Shown piece by piece: positions 17,862-25,938 of a stretch of 64,000 bases of DNA. The stretch lies in the NCBI GenBank assembly GCA_017889705.1, contig JAGGAB010000020.1, positions 62,001 through 126,000 of the forward strand, given 5' to 3'. The position numbers and the translations under genes are program-made. The first letter of the stretch is position 1, and each line of letters opens with the position of its first letter. The stretch is from Bacillota bacterium (GTDB lineage Bacteria > Bacillota > Negativicutes > Sporomusales > Sporomusaceae). The notes under the pieces were generated by a model that had not been told where the DNA came from, did no database searches, and saw only the letters and a list, made by a program, of their open reading frames with translations.

Positions 17862-18819
17862 GTAGTTTCGCCTCGAATCCAAGAGAGTTCAGCATTGCTA
17901 AATCATCACTAATACTGATGCCGGCAGTTGTCAGCATGTCGCCGGAGATGGCAGCGTTGGCGCCTGACTGAAATACGGCTCTGCCCTTATCAGGCAATAA
18001 ACCTCGTCCGCCAGCCAACCGGATGGCAGCTGTCGGCAAGATAAAACGGTATATGGCGACAATGCGCCGCACTTCCTCAGCTGTGAGTTTAGGCAGGCCG
18101 GCAAGTGGTGTTCCTGGTATTGGGTTTAATATATTAACAGGAATGGATTTTATGCCAAGCTCGCGCAGGTCAAGAGCCATGTCAATCCGGTCTTCCAGAG
18201 TCTCACCAAGTCCCATAATGCCGCCGCTGCAAACTTCCAGGCCGGCTGCTAAGGCATTTTTGATTGTGGTAATTTTGTCGTCATAGGTATGGGTGGTACA
18301 GATTTGCGGGAAATAGCGGCGGGATGTTTCAAGATTGTTATGATAGCGCGAAACGCCGGCTGCTTTAAGCTCTCTAAACTGCTCCAACGACAATAAGCCG
18401 TGCGAAGCGCACAGCGAGATAGTGCAGTTATTCCGCAAGGTGCGGTAATGCTCGCAGATTTGCGTCAATTCGTCATCAGACAGTGTCCGACCGGAAGTAA
18501 CAATCGAATAGCGGTGAACGCCTTTATTTTGGTTATAAAGAGCTTCTTTGAGGAGACTCTCTTCATCCATCAGTGGATATTCTTCAACGTCAGTGTTGTA
18601 ATGAACCGATTGAGCGCAGTACTTACAGTTTTCCGAGCAGCGTCCGCTTTTGCCGTTAACAATAGTACAGAGATCAAAAGCATTGCCGCGGAAATGCTGG
18701 CGCAACTCATCGGCGGCTGAACAAAGTTCTGCCAGCGGTGCGTCATACAGTGTCAACGCTTCCTGCTTGGTCACCTGATGGCCGTTAAGCACAGCAGAGT
18801 ATAATTGTTGTAGGTTCAT
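17854..18819 (-). CDS. bioB: Biotin synthase BioB (radical SAM)
   Basis: 321 aa. Radical-SAM cysteines Cys61, Cys65 and Cys68 in GRCSENCKYCAQS; further family segments YHNNLETSRRYFP, CSGGIMGLGET and NPIPGTPL, which hold residues for the 2Fe-2S sulfur donor and substrate. It inserts sulfur into dethiobiotin. First gene of the operon; the promoter and two BirA-type operators lie 100-250 bp upstream. bioF, bioC and bioH functions are not in the window. Confidence 0.96.
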   Translation of the reverse strand: MNLQQLYSAVLNGHQVTKQEALTLYDAPLAELCSAADELRQHFRGNAFDLCTIVNGKSGRCSENCKYCAQSVHYNTDVEEYPLMDEESLLKEALYNQNKGVHRYSIVTSGRTLSDDELTQICEHYRTLRNNCTISLCASHGLLSLEQFRELKAAGVSRYHNNLETSRRYFPQICTTHTYDDKITTIKNALAAGLEVCSGGIMGLGETLEDRIDMALDLRELGIKSIPVNILNPIPGTPLAGLPKLTAEEVRRIVAIYRFILPTAAIRLAGGRGLLPDKGRAVFQSGANAAISGDMLTTAGISISDDLAMLNSLGFEAKLHE

Positions 18820-18918
18820 TAATATATCAGACTCCTTTTGTAAGATCTTATGTAAGCGCTTCCAGTCGATGGTTGGTAAAGTTTGCGAGTAACCGAGAGT
18901 GGGTTATTAGTAAAAAAA

Positions 18919-18951
18919 CTGTAAACCAAAAACGATTGCAAAGGTTAACAA
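18919..18951. promoter_or_regulatory. Second BirA-type operator, bioB leader
   Basis: CTGTAAACC (18919-18927), 15-nt spacer, GGTTAACAA (18943-18951). The known Firmicutes BirA consensus is TTGTTAACC-N14-16-GGTTAACAA; the right half is perfect and the left half has two mismatches. It lies about 70 bp downstream of the bioB -10, where binding would block elongation or a second promoter. Confidence 0.65.
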
Positions 18952-19014
18952 TTGAAACGCAATTTACCCTAAAGCTGCACAATTTTTTATTAAAGTAAAT
19001 CTGCGTATAGGTTT

Positions 19015-19067
19015 ATTATACTGCTTGGACCTATATTGTCAACTAATAACAAAACAATGGTTAACAT
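19015..19067 (-). promoter_or_regulatory. bioBDA promoter with overlapping BirA operator
   Basis: On the minus strand, consensus -35 TTGACA (19037-19042) and consensus -10 TATAAT (19015-19020), 16 bp apart. A BirA-type operator covers the -35: TTGTCAACT (19036-19044), 14-nt spacer, GGTTAACAT (19059-19067). Holo-BirA binding would exclude polymerase when biotin is sufficient. The perfect hexamers mean the operon should be strong when derepressed. Confidence 0.85.
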
Positions 19068-19100
19068 TACGACTAAGAATCTGGATTGTTTACTCCGGCC

Positions 19101-19502
19101 TCAAAAGCCATGACTGTCACCTCGCAATTTATCTACAAATGGTAAATCAGCCGGGGCAAAATCGTAATCACTAAGACATGCAATATCAACCCATTCAATA
19201 GTATCATGGGAATTAAGTTCAATTTCGCCTGATAACCAAGTACACCAATAAGCTTTAAGTTGAATAGTCCTATTCGGGTACTCATAGATACTTTCCCCGA
19301 AAAAGTCACTGACACTTATCTCGATGTTTACTTCCTCTTTTATTTCACGACGGAGGCATTCTTCTGGGGTTTCGCCAACTTCAACTTTGCCACCGGGGAA
19401 TTCCCATTTGCCGGCTAATTTATCTCCGATCGGTCGACGGGCAATTAGGATTGTACCTTTATCCTGAATAACAGCTGCAATTACTTCAATCAAATTCGTC
19501 AC
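19101..19502 (-). CDS. MutT-type NUDIX hydrolase (8-oxo-dGTP diphosphatase family)
   Basis: 133 aa with the NUDIX box GKVEVGETPEECLRREIKEE (residues ~37-56), followed by VNIEI where the usual glycine of the box is Asn. N-terminus VIAAVIQDKGTILIARRP is typical of MutT, which hydrolyses oxidised nucleoside triphosphates. ATG 19502 follows AAGAGGTGA. Single gene; its 3' end is 34 bp from the BirA operator of the bio operon. Confidence 0.88.
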   Translation of the reverse strand: MTNLIEVIAAVIQDKGTILIARRPIGDKLAGKWEFPGGKVEVGETPEECLRREIKEEVNIEISVSDFFGESIYEYPNRTIQLKAYWCTWLSGEIELNSHDTIEWVDIACLSDYDFAPADLPFVDKLRGDSHGF

Positions 19503-19651
19503 CTCTTTTACCTGGGGTTTACTGACCTTTCATCACCTGGGTTCTGAAAATAACCAAAATTAAATACTTCCCAATAACAACCAAAAAAGGACTTTTTCTA
19601 AAAAATAAAGGGAATTTATGGATCAATAGGGAAATATATAAAAGGCAATAG

Positions 19652-19697
19652 GGACGTTGCCGACGGGTTACTGAAAAGTAATCTTTCGGCAACGTCC
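19652..19697. repeat. Long isolated hairpin between mutT and the chemoreceptor gene
   Basis: GGACGTTGCCGA (19652-19663) and TCGGCAACGTCC (19686-19697) pair perfectly, with an inner TTACT-GAAA-AGTAA stem. No T-run follows on the plus strand; on the minus strand only a weak T-rich stretch. It sits about 50 bp before the chemoreceptor start. Could be a terminator, a palindromic repeat or a leader structure. Confidence 0.5.
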
Positions 19698-19750
19698 TAT
19701 CGTCATTCATTTGAGGAATACAAGAAACCAAAAATTAAGGTGGGATCAGA

Positions 19751-21769
19751 GTGCAGTTGCTAAAGATGATGAAGAAAAGTATTCAGGTAAAGGTCACGGT
19801 AATAGCTGTTGTTAGTCTGTTTATATCATTAAGTATTTTGGGTATTTGCAATTTTTATAATGCAAGAAATATAATCATTGCTGATGCGGAAGAAGCACTT
19901 GCTGAGCAGGCTGAGGCCAATGCCCGGGAAATTGCATTATGGAATGAGATGCGTAAAGGCGAGCTTTCCATATTGGCTACAAATCAAAGTGTTGTGAATG
20001 GTGATACTGAGGTTGCACTTAACTATTTGGCTTCAGAGGCCAAACGTAATCCCATTTATTCGCGGTTCTGGGTCGTAAATGCGCAGGGGCAGGCTATTCA
20101 TACCACCAGAGACAGAACCAATATTGTTGATCGCGACTACTTTAAGCAGGTAATGTCTACAGGAGAAGTGGTAGTTACTGATCCGATTATCTCAAAAGTA
20201 GACGGAAAAATGGTAGTCTCAGTGGTTGCTCCCATTAAAAGAGATAATAGAATTGTTGGGGTTTTAGGTGGCACAGTTACGGTGGATAGCCTGATTGCCC
20301 GTATCAATGAGATTAAAGTGGCGCAAACTGGATATGCCTATGTAATACAAGGCAATGGTTTAACCATTTTTCACCCTGATAAGGAGCGTGTTATGAAAAA
20401 CAATGCGCTGACCGATCAGGATGCTGATAGTAAGTTAAAAGAAATAACCAACAAGATGGTAAGCGGTGAAAAAGGCATTGCCAGTTATGTTGAGAATGGA
20501 GCTACAAAGTATATCGCTTATTCACCGATTGGCGGGTCGCATTGGAGCTTAGGTATTAACGTTCCGGAAAATGAAATTCTTACTAAAACCAAGGCGTTCA
20601 CAATTACTTCGATTAGTCTCATCGCCTTAATTCTTATTGTTACTTGCGGGTTTGGTATTGTTGCTTCCAGACGGTTGACAAAGCCAATTGTTACCTTAAA
20701 CAAAACAGTAGAGAAAGTTGCCCAAGGTGATTTAACCATACAAACAGCAGGGCTGGTTCAGCATAAGAGCAGCAAGGCTGACAAGGATGAACTTGATACG
20801 TTGGCTGCCAACTTTAATATGATGGTAGTAAATTTAAACAATCTGGTGCAGCAAATCTCGGTTTCGGCAGAACAAGTGGCCGTATCTTCAGAGGAGTTGA
20901 CTGCCAGTGCTGAACAATCTGCGCAGTCGATAACTCAGGTTGCCGGTTCGGTTGGTGATATTGTGGGTGGAACAGAAAGCGCATTGCAGGCGGTTGATGA
21001 AGCGTCAGCAGTAGTAGAGCAAATGTCTGCAGGTATACAGCAGGCTGCCGCTAGCTCTAACCAGGTAGCCGCACATTCTGCACAAGCGGCCGATAAGGCC
21101 AAAGAAGGCAATGCTTCGGTTGTCAAAGCTGTTACGCAAATGACCCAGGTTGAACAGACTGTCAATAACTCGGCACAAGTTGTGGCTAAACTTGGTGAGC
21201 GCTCCAAGGAAATCGGACAGATTGTTGATGCGATATCCGGTATTGCCGGGCAAACCAACTTACTGGCACTTAATGCTGCAATTGAAGCAGCACGAGCGGG
21301 GGAACAAGGAAGAGGGTTTGCGGTTGTTGCTGAAGAGGTCCGTAAATTGGCTGAACAATCCCAAGATGCAGCTAAGCAAATCGCAACTCTGATTGGCGAA
21401 ATCCAGGGGGATACAGATAAAGCTGTTGCAGCCATGGATGAAGGTACGCGTGAAGTCAAGATCGGAGCTGAAGTGGTTACTGTTGCCGGAAAAGCCTTTG
21501 AAGAAATCGCCTCATTGGTAACCAGTGTATCTGAACAGGTTAGAGAGATTTCTGCTGTTATGCAGCAATTGGCAAGTGGCAGTCAGCAAATCGTTCTTTC
21601 GGTTAGAACAATAGATAGCATCAGCAAAAATACGGCTGAAGATGCGCAAACCGTGTCAGCCGCCGCTGAAGGGCAGTCAGCATCTATGGAGGAAATTGCT
21701 GCTTCCAGCCAAAGTCTGGCCAAGATGGCAGAAGCGCTTCAGCAAGTGATCTGCAAGTTTAAAATCTAA
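19751..21769 (+). CDS. Methyl-accepting chemotaxis protein with dCache sensor
   Basis: 672 aa starting at GTG 19751 after AAGGTGGG. Order: TM1 (~12-35), extracytoplasmic dCache domain (~40-270; [40 protein letters not shown]), TM2 (~280-303), HAMP (~305-365), methylation helices and signalling tip with the conserved [20 protein letters not shown] hairpin (~505). It senses small ligands such as amino or organic acids outside the membrane and controls CheA. Single gene, ended by the hairpin at 21798. Ligand unknown. Confidence 0.95.
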   Translation: MQLLKMMKKSIQVKVTVIAVVSLFISLSILGICNFYNARNIIIADAEEALAEQAEANAREIALWNEMRKGELSILATNQSVVNGDTEVALNYLASEAKRNPIYSRFWVVNAQGQAIHTTRDRTNIVDRDYFKQVMSTGEVVVTDPIISKVDGKMVVSVVAPIKRDNRIVGVLGGTVTVDSLIARINEIKVAQTGYAYVIQGNGLTIFHPDKERVMKNNALTDQDADSKLKEITNKMVSGEKGIASYVENGATKYIAYSPIGGSHWSLGINVPENEILTKTKAFTITSISLIALILIVTCGFGIVASRRLTKPIVTLNKTVEKVAQGDLTIQTAGLVQHKSSKADKDELDTLAANFNMMVVNLNNLVQQISVSAEQVAVSSEELTASAEQSAQSITQVAGSVGDIVGGTESALQAVDEASAVVEQMSAGIQQAAASSNQVAAHSAQAADKAKEGNASVVKAVTQMTQVEQTVNNSAQVVAKLGERSKEIGQIVDAISGIAGQTNLLALNAAIEAARAGEQGRGFAVVAEEVRKLAEQSQDAAKQIATLIGEIQGDTDKAVAAMDEGTREVKIGAEVVTVAGKAFEEIASLVTSVSEQVREISAVMQQLASGSQQIVLSVRTIDSISKNTAEDAQTVSAAAEGQSASMEEIAASSQSLAKMAEALQQVICKFKI

Positions 21770-21797
21770 TATAAGCGAAGAAAAACAGCTGCTGTTG

Positions 21798-21854
21798 AAC
21801 TGACCCCCAAAAGTTAGACCTTAAAAATCCAACTTTTGGGAGGTCAGTTTTTTT
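21798..21854 (+). terminator. Terminator of the chemoreceptor gene, resembling IS3-family ends
   Basis: AACTGACCCCCAAAAGTT (21798-21815) pairs with AACTTTTGGGAGGTCAGTT (21831-21849), then seven Ts. The arm TGAACTGACCCCCAAAAGTT closely resembles terminal inverted repeats of many IS3-family elements, so the terminator may be a fused pair of IS ends. Confidence 0.75.
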
Positions 21855-21947
21855 GTCTACCGGAATTTATAACAAAATGCTGTTGATATAAAGACGCCTG
21901 AGGCTTCTTTGTCACAAGCCAAGTCTTTTCTTATAGAGACAAATAGC

Positions 21948-22079
21948 TTATTTGTTTGGTATCAGCGGTTTGTTTTGTGTGTTCGTTTCTTTTGCACTAT
22001 CACGGTTAGAATTGTATTTCGGATCGCCAAAGGTAACTTTTTTTGAACTTTCTTTAATGGCTTGTTTGATTAGTGAAAT
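21948..22079 (-). CDS. Small protein (about 43 aa), unusual start codon
   Basis: Not recognised. On the minus strand GGGAGGTGATTACC precedes ATT TCA CTA ATC; either ATT at 22079 starts it, with ideal spacing from GGAGG, or an in-frame GTG at 22088 inside the ribosome site. Product: ISLIKQAIKESSKKVTFGDP followed by a Lys/Asn/Ser-rich tail ending PLIPNK. The first ~14 residues would form a basic amphipathic helix. It lies 117 bp after the 66-aa gene on the same strand. Confidence 0.45.
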   Translation of the reverse strand: MSLIKQAIKESSKKVTFGDPKYNSNRDSAKETNTQNKPLIPNK

Positions 22080-22195
22080 GGTAATCACCTCCCGGAGATA
22101 GTTTGTCCATAAAAAATAGGTGAGACTCGGGATTGTTGGAGATTTTCAACAAAAATAAGAGCGAAGATAATGTGCGCTATAGCAACACTATGAAT

Positions 22196-22396
22196 TTAAG
22201 AATTCTCTAGTTTGGCGACACGCTGCTCTAGTTCACTAATTCGCGCAAGTAAAGCTTGCTCTGCGTTTATATTCTCAATTTCGTTTTTGCGATCACAGTC
22301 TTGGGATAATAATTCGGCAACTAAGGCAAGCGCATCTCCCAGAACGGTAAAGATCAATGCTAGAAGGATTAATTTATCTATGTCGTCACAGTTCAT
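22196..22396 (-). CDS. Small membrane/coiled-coil protein (66 aa)
   Basis: Function unknown. ATG 22396 follows TAGGAG at 8-9 bp. N-terminal hydrophobic helix (residues ~8-30, LILLALIFTVLGDALALVAELL) followed by a heptad-like helix to the end (ARISELEQRVAKLENS). The layout suggests a membrane-anchored coiled coil. Probably co-transcribed with the 43-aa gene downstream. Confidence 0.7.
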   Translation of the reverse strand: MNCDDIDKLILLALIFTVLGDALALVAELLSQDCDRKNEIENINAEQALLARISELEQRVAKLENS

Positions 22397-22481
22397 GGTT
22401 GCCAGCTCCTAGATAGTTTATTAAGCATTTTATGCTAGAGCAGCTGCGCTGGTTCAAAACAGGGAGCAGTAAGATATAAAA

Positions 22482-22505
22482 AAACCTGCAAACAAATGCA
22501 GGTTT
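22482..22505 (-). terminator. Terminator of the 172-aa secreted protein gene
   Basis: AAACCTGCA (22482-22490) and TGCAGGTTT (22497-22505); on the minus strand the stem is followed by a run of Ts. Confidence 0.8.
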
Positions 22506-22579
22506 ATAATCGAAAAATATATATTGCTACAGGTGAGTTAAATTCTCTGCCGCCTTGGCGATAAGTAATTTGTAGAGGT

Positions 22580-23098
22580 TTAAGAATTGTTGCTAACTGC
22601 ATTAAAAATGTCAGTTAGGATTGAAAAAGGGGTTCGTTTAGGATTATGCATTCTTTTGTCATAATCAAGCTGCAAACGCGCATTGTTGGTCTGCGCATAT
22701 TTTAAAACAGCACTATAACAGGCTTCCGGAACTGTTTCAGGCAGGACAGGTGCCCAAAAACTAGGATTATACTGAGTGGAGGTTTTGCCAATGACTTGTC
22801 CGCTACCGTTATAGTCAGCTGTATCCATGAGCAGCATTTGACGCTCGTTTAGGCGGAACCAATAGTGTTTTAAAGTAGAGTCATAACTGAACTCAGAAGT
22901 GCTTTTTATCCAGACGCTTACCAGCTTTTCATCACGATAGGGATCTTTTTCATAGCGTAATGTAGTTGTATCAAACTGAGCTACCACTGCATCATCGGTT
23001 ACAATGTTCTCATAGCGGGAAGCTGCTGCCAGTCCAATTGCAGAAGAACAAGCAAACACTAACAAGGTAATAAACAGTATGTATTTTGCATATCTCAT
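22580..23098 (-). CDS. Secreted hypothetical protein (172 aa)
   Basis: Start at 23098, giving a standard signal peptide MRYAKYILFITLLVFACSSA, with cleavage around residue 22-25; an upstream in-frame start would bury it. The mature part contains segments such as VSVWIKSTSEFSYDST and YWFRLNERQMLLMDTADYN, seen in surface-associated small proteins of Negativicutes that respond to stress. Two-thirds beta-rich, no catalytic motif visible. Divergent from the MFS gene at 23303. Confidence 0.7.
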   Translation of the reverse strand: MRYAKYILFITLLVFACSSAIGLAAASRYENIVTDDAVVAQFDTTTLRYEKDPYRDEKLVSVWIKSTSEFSYDSTLKHYWFRLNERQMLLMDTADYNGSGQVIGKTSTQYNPSFWAPVLPETVPEACYSAVLKYAQTNNARLQLDYDKRMHNPKRTPFSILTDIFNAVSNNS

Positions 23099-23213
23099 AG
23101 TTTCATCTTCTTTCTGGCATGCCCGGCAAGCCAAGTATTTAGTGCAAGACAAAAATGTCTTTCATTTATTTATTTCTTCATAAGGTAAATAAAACCCTGT
23201 TTATTTATAGGTA

Positions 23214-23270
23214 AAACTATACTTTAGGATAGTGTGTTTTTTAGTAAATTCTGGTACGATATATGCAAAA
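23214..23270 (+). promoter_or_regulatory. Promoter/operator module of the MFS gene
   Basis: AAACTATACTTT, TAGTGTG and TTCTGGTACGAT occur at the same spacing as in 13134-13190, aligned without gaps. TACGAT is a possible -10 about 18 bp after TAGTGTG. A transcript from here would begin roughly 35 bp before the MFS start codon. Confidence 0.5.
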
Positions 23271-23302
23271 GTAAAAAAAGGTAAAATTAAGGAGGTGTGA
23301 GG

Positions 23303-24637
23303 ATGGCAAGTGTGCATTTTACTGAGGAACGCGAGAAGGCGCTTATGTGTAAAATCCGTTGGAAGATTGTTCCGTATGTTATGCTGCTGTATATTGTGGC
23401 GATGCTGGACCGGGTTAATATCGGATTTGCTGCTTTGCAGATGAATAAGGAGCTAGGAATTAGCGCCAGTATGTTTGGGTTGCTGGCGGGTATTTTCTTT
23501 ATTTCCTATTTCTTTTTTGAAGTTCCCAGCAATATTATTATGTATAAGGTGGGAGCGCGTAAGTGGATTGCCAGGATTCTTGTAAGCTGGGGACTGGTGA
23601 CGGTTTTGCTGGCGTTTGCACAAAATGTTATGCAGGTGGCAGTTTTGCGGGCGCTTTTGGGTGCTGCGGAAGCCGGTTTTTATCCTTGCATTATTTTATA
23701 TTTTACGTTTTGGTTTCCCAGCAGGCATTTTGCCAAAACTATGTCGCTGTTTATGTGCGGGATGGCGTTGGCCAATATTATTGTTGGGCCGATTTCATCA
23801 TGGATTATGGAAAATGTTGCGTGGCTGGGGCTATCTGGCTGGCGCTGGATGTTTATATTAGAAGGTTTGCCGGCAATACTTCTGGGGTTTGTTACGTTGT
23901 TTGTCATGGTGGACAGGCCGCAGCAGGCTCAATTTCTGAGTACGGAAGAAAAAGAGTGGCTTATTGACAAATTGGAGCGTGAACATGCCGCCAAAGCAGT
24001 AAAGGTCAAAGTTACAAATAAATGGGAGGTTTTTAAAAGCGGCCGCGTATGGCATTTGGCGTGTTGTTATTTGTGTTATACTTTTATGCTCTACGGTCTC
24101 GGAATGTGGATGCCGCAAATAGTAAAAAACCTTGCCCAAGCAATGAGTTTATCTAACATCGGGATAATTTCAACAGTTCCTTATGTGTGTGCCATTAGTG
24201 TTATGATTTACGTGGCTAAACGATCTGATGCTGTCCAGGAACGCCGGTATCATACGGCTATACCAATGGGAATCGGCTTTGTGGGCTTAATGAGTTTACC
24301 CTTAACAGAGGATCTTATCTTGTCGATGGTGCTGCTCTGTATCTGTCAGGCTGCAATTTATGCTTTTGTCGGAACGTTCTGGACGTTGCCTAATTTGTAT
24401 TTATCAGAAGTGAATGCGGCTATTGGCATTGCTATCATTAATTCGTTTGGCAATTTAGGCGGTTTTTTTGGACCCTATATGGTCGGCTTTCTGAAAGATA
24501 TTACCGGTTCAACTAATGCCGGTATGGTGTTCTTAGCTTCGTTTGCATTAGTGGGAACTGCTCTTATAGTAGCTATTCCTAAAAAGGAAGCCGCCCCCGA
24601 ATCGTTAAAAACCAATGTAAGCGTACAGCAGATTTGA
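23303..24637 (+). CDS. MFS transporter, anion:cation symporter (ACS) family
   Basis: About 444 aa. ATG 23303 follows AAGGAGGTGTGAGG. Twelve membrane helices; MLLYIVAMLDRVNIGFAAL in helix 1 and GAAEAGFYPCIILYFTFWFP in helix 4 are signatures of the ACS family (phthalate, tartrate, glucarate and hexuronate permeases). Probably an organic-anion/H+ symporter of the inner membrane. No catabolic gene is adjacent, so the substrate stays open. Its promoter module matches that of the autotransporter. Confidence 0.9.
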   Translation: MASVHFTEEREKALMCKIRWKIVPYVMLLYIVAMLDRVNIGFAALQMNKELGISASMFGLLAGIFFISYFFFEVPSNIIMYKVGARKWIARILVSWGLVTVLLAFAQNVMQVAVLRALLGAAEAGFYPCIILYFTFWFPSRHFAKTMSLFMCGMALANIIVGPISSWIMENVAWLGLSGWRWMFILEGLPAILLGFVTLFVMVDRPQQAQFLSTEEKEWLIDKLEREHAAKAVKVKVTNKWEVFKSGRVWHLACCYLCYTFMLYGLGMWMPQIVKNLAQAMSLSNIGIISTVPYVCAISVMIYVAKRSDAVQERRYHTAIPMGIGFVGLMSLPLTEDLILSMVLLCICQAAIYAFVGTFWTLPNLYLSEVNAAIGIAIINSFGNLGGFFGPYMVGFLKDITGSTNAGMVFLASFALVGTALIVAIPKKEAAPESLKTNVSVQQI

Positions 24638-24724
24638 TTCCAGTGGCGTTAAAACACCATACATAGAAGGATACCCTATAAAGATGGAGAATTTATTCAT
24701 AACTGATATTAGGGGGAATATGAT

Positions 24725-25822
24725 ATGTACACACGCAGGCTGTTAGTTGCATTGATAATGGTTTTGTCACTTGTGGTTGCCGGTTGTTCCGGGGAAAAAG
24801 ATGTCAAAACACCGGCTACCGGAAGTCTGATGGTGGGAATGCTGACTGATGCTGGTACCATTGATGACAGGTCATTTAATCAGGGAACCTGGGAAGGTAT
24901 TGTTAAGGCGGGAACGGATTTTAATTTTAAGCCTAAATATCTGCGCCCGGCCGGCACGACGACTGCTGATTATGATAAAGAAATCGCCAACCTTCATGAT
25001 GCGGGTTATAGGCTGATTATTACCCCAGGATTTAAGTTTGAGAATTCGATTTATACGGCGCAGGATAAGTATCAGGATACCAAATTTGTCATTTTGGATG
25101 GAGTTCCACATCCGGGCAATGATTATAGCAAAGTCAAGGTTGGTTCCAATACGGTAGCTATAAACTTTGCCGAGCATGAATCTGGGTTTCTGGCAGGTGT
25201 TGCGGCAGCGCTGCAGCTTAAGAGCGGTGAATTTGGATTTATCGGCGGCATGGAGATTCCTGCTGTGCAGCGGTTTAACTGGGGCTTTCAACAAGGAATA
25301 AAATATGCCAATGCCAATTTGGGCACTCAGATTACAATAAAAGCTGAAAACTTTTTGTATCAGGGAACTTTTCATGATGTTGCGGCAGGGCAGCAGCTGG
25401 CTGCACAGATGTATGACCGGGGCGTTAAGGTCATATTTGCTGCTGCCGGCAGTGTCGGTATTGGCGTAATTAATGAGGCCGTGGCCCGGACAAAGGGCGG
25501 TCAGGCTGTATGGGTAATCGGTGTTGACGTAGATCAATATGCACAGGGCTATTATGATGCCAACAAGACCAAGTCGGTTATTTTGACATCGGCAATGAAG
25601 TGTGTGAACCAGGCGGCCTATGATATGGTCAAAAGTGTAAAAGAGGGTAATTTCCCAGGCGGCAAAACACTTACTTTTAATGTGAAAAATGATGGTATTG
25701 GTATTCCTGCTCAGAACCCGAATCTTCAGGCTGAAGTTACCGGCAAGATAACAGAACTGGTTGCCAGTCTAAAAGAAGGAAAAATAACTGTTGCCGATAA
25801 GGGGGAGGGCCTGCTGCGATAG
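24725..25822 (+). CDS. BMP-family (Med/PnrA-like) ABC substrate-binding lipoprotein
   Basis: 365 aa. Lipoprotein signal with lipobox VAGC, Cys21. Domain begins at LMVGMLTDAGTIDDRSFNQGTWEG and includes HESGFLAGVAAAL and FIGGMEIPAVQRFNWGFQQG, hallmarks of the BMP family that binds nucleosides (PnrA, NupN). It delivers substrate to the ABC transporter encoded next. A terminator-like hairpin separates it from the ATPase gene, a way to make more binding protein than transporter. Confidence 0.92.
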   Translation: MYTRRLLVALIMVLSLVVAGCSGEKDVKTPATGSLMVGMLTDAGTIDDRSFNQGTWEGIVKAGTDFNFKPKYLRPAGTTTADYDKEIANLHDAGYRLIITPGFKFENSIYTAQDKYQDTKFVILDGVPHPGNDYSKVKVGSNTVAINFAEHESGFLAGVAAALQLKSGEFGFIGGMEIPAVQRFNWGFQQGIKYANANLGTQITIKAENFLYQGTFHDVAAGQQLAAQMYDRGVKVIFAAAGSVGIGVINEAVARTKGGQAVWVIGVDVDQYAQGYYDANKTKSVILTSAMKCVNQAAYDMVKSVKEGNFPGGKTLTFNVKNDGIGIPAQNPNLQAEVTGKITELVASLKEGKITVADKGEGLLR

Positions 25823-25846
25823 CAGCCTATCCTCAGGATTAAAGAT

Positions 25847-25875
25847 AAAGTACGGCGTAAGCCGTGCTTTTCTTT
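25847..25875 (+). terminator. Intra-operon terminator/attenuator hairpin
   Basis: AAAGTACGGC (25847-25856), GTAA loop, GCCGTGCTTT (25861-25870), then TTCTTT. A full intrinsic terminator by form, placed between the binding-protein gene and the ABC genes. Confidence 0.75.
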
Positions 25876-25938
25876 ACCAAAGGATTGACTAAGCAGTGTA
25901 AGCAGGAAATAAGTAGTTGTGACAGGAGGGCAGCGGGC

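Noticed and set aside
24638-24724. Purine riboswitch before the nucleoside-type ABC operon
   Set aside because: Only 87 bp and no purine-aptamer core is present.
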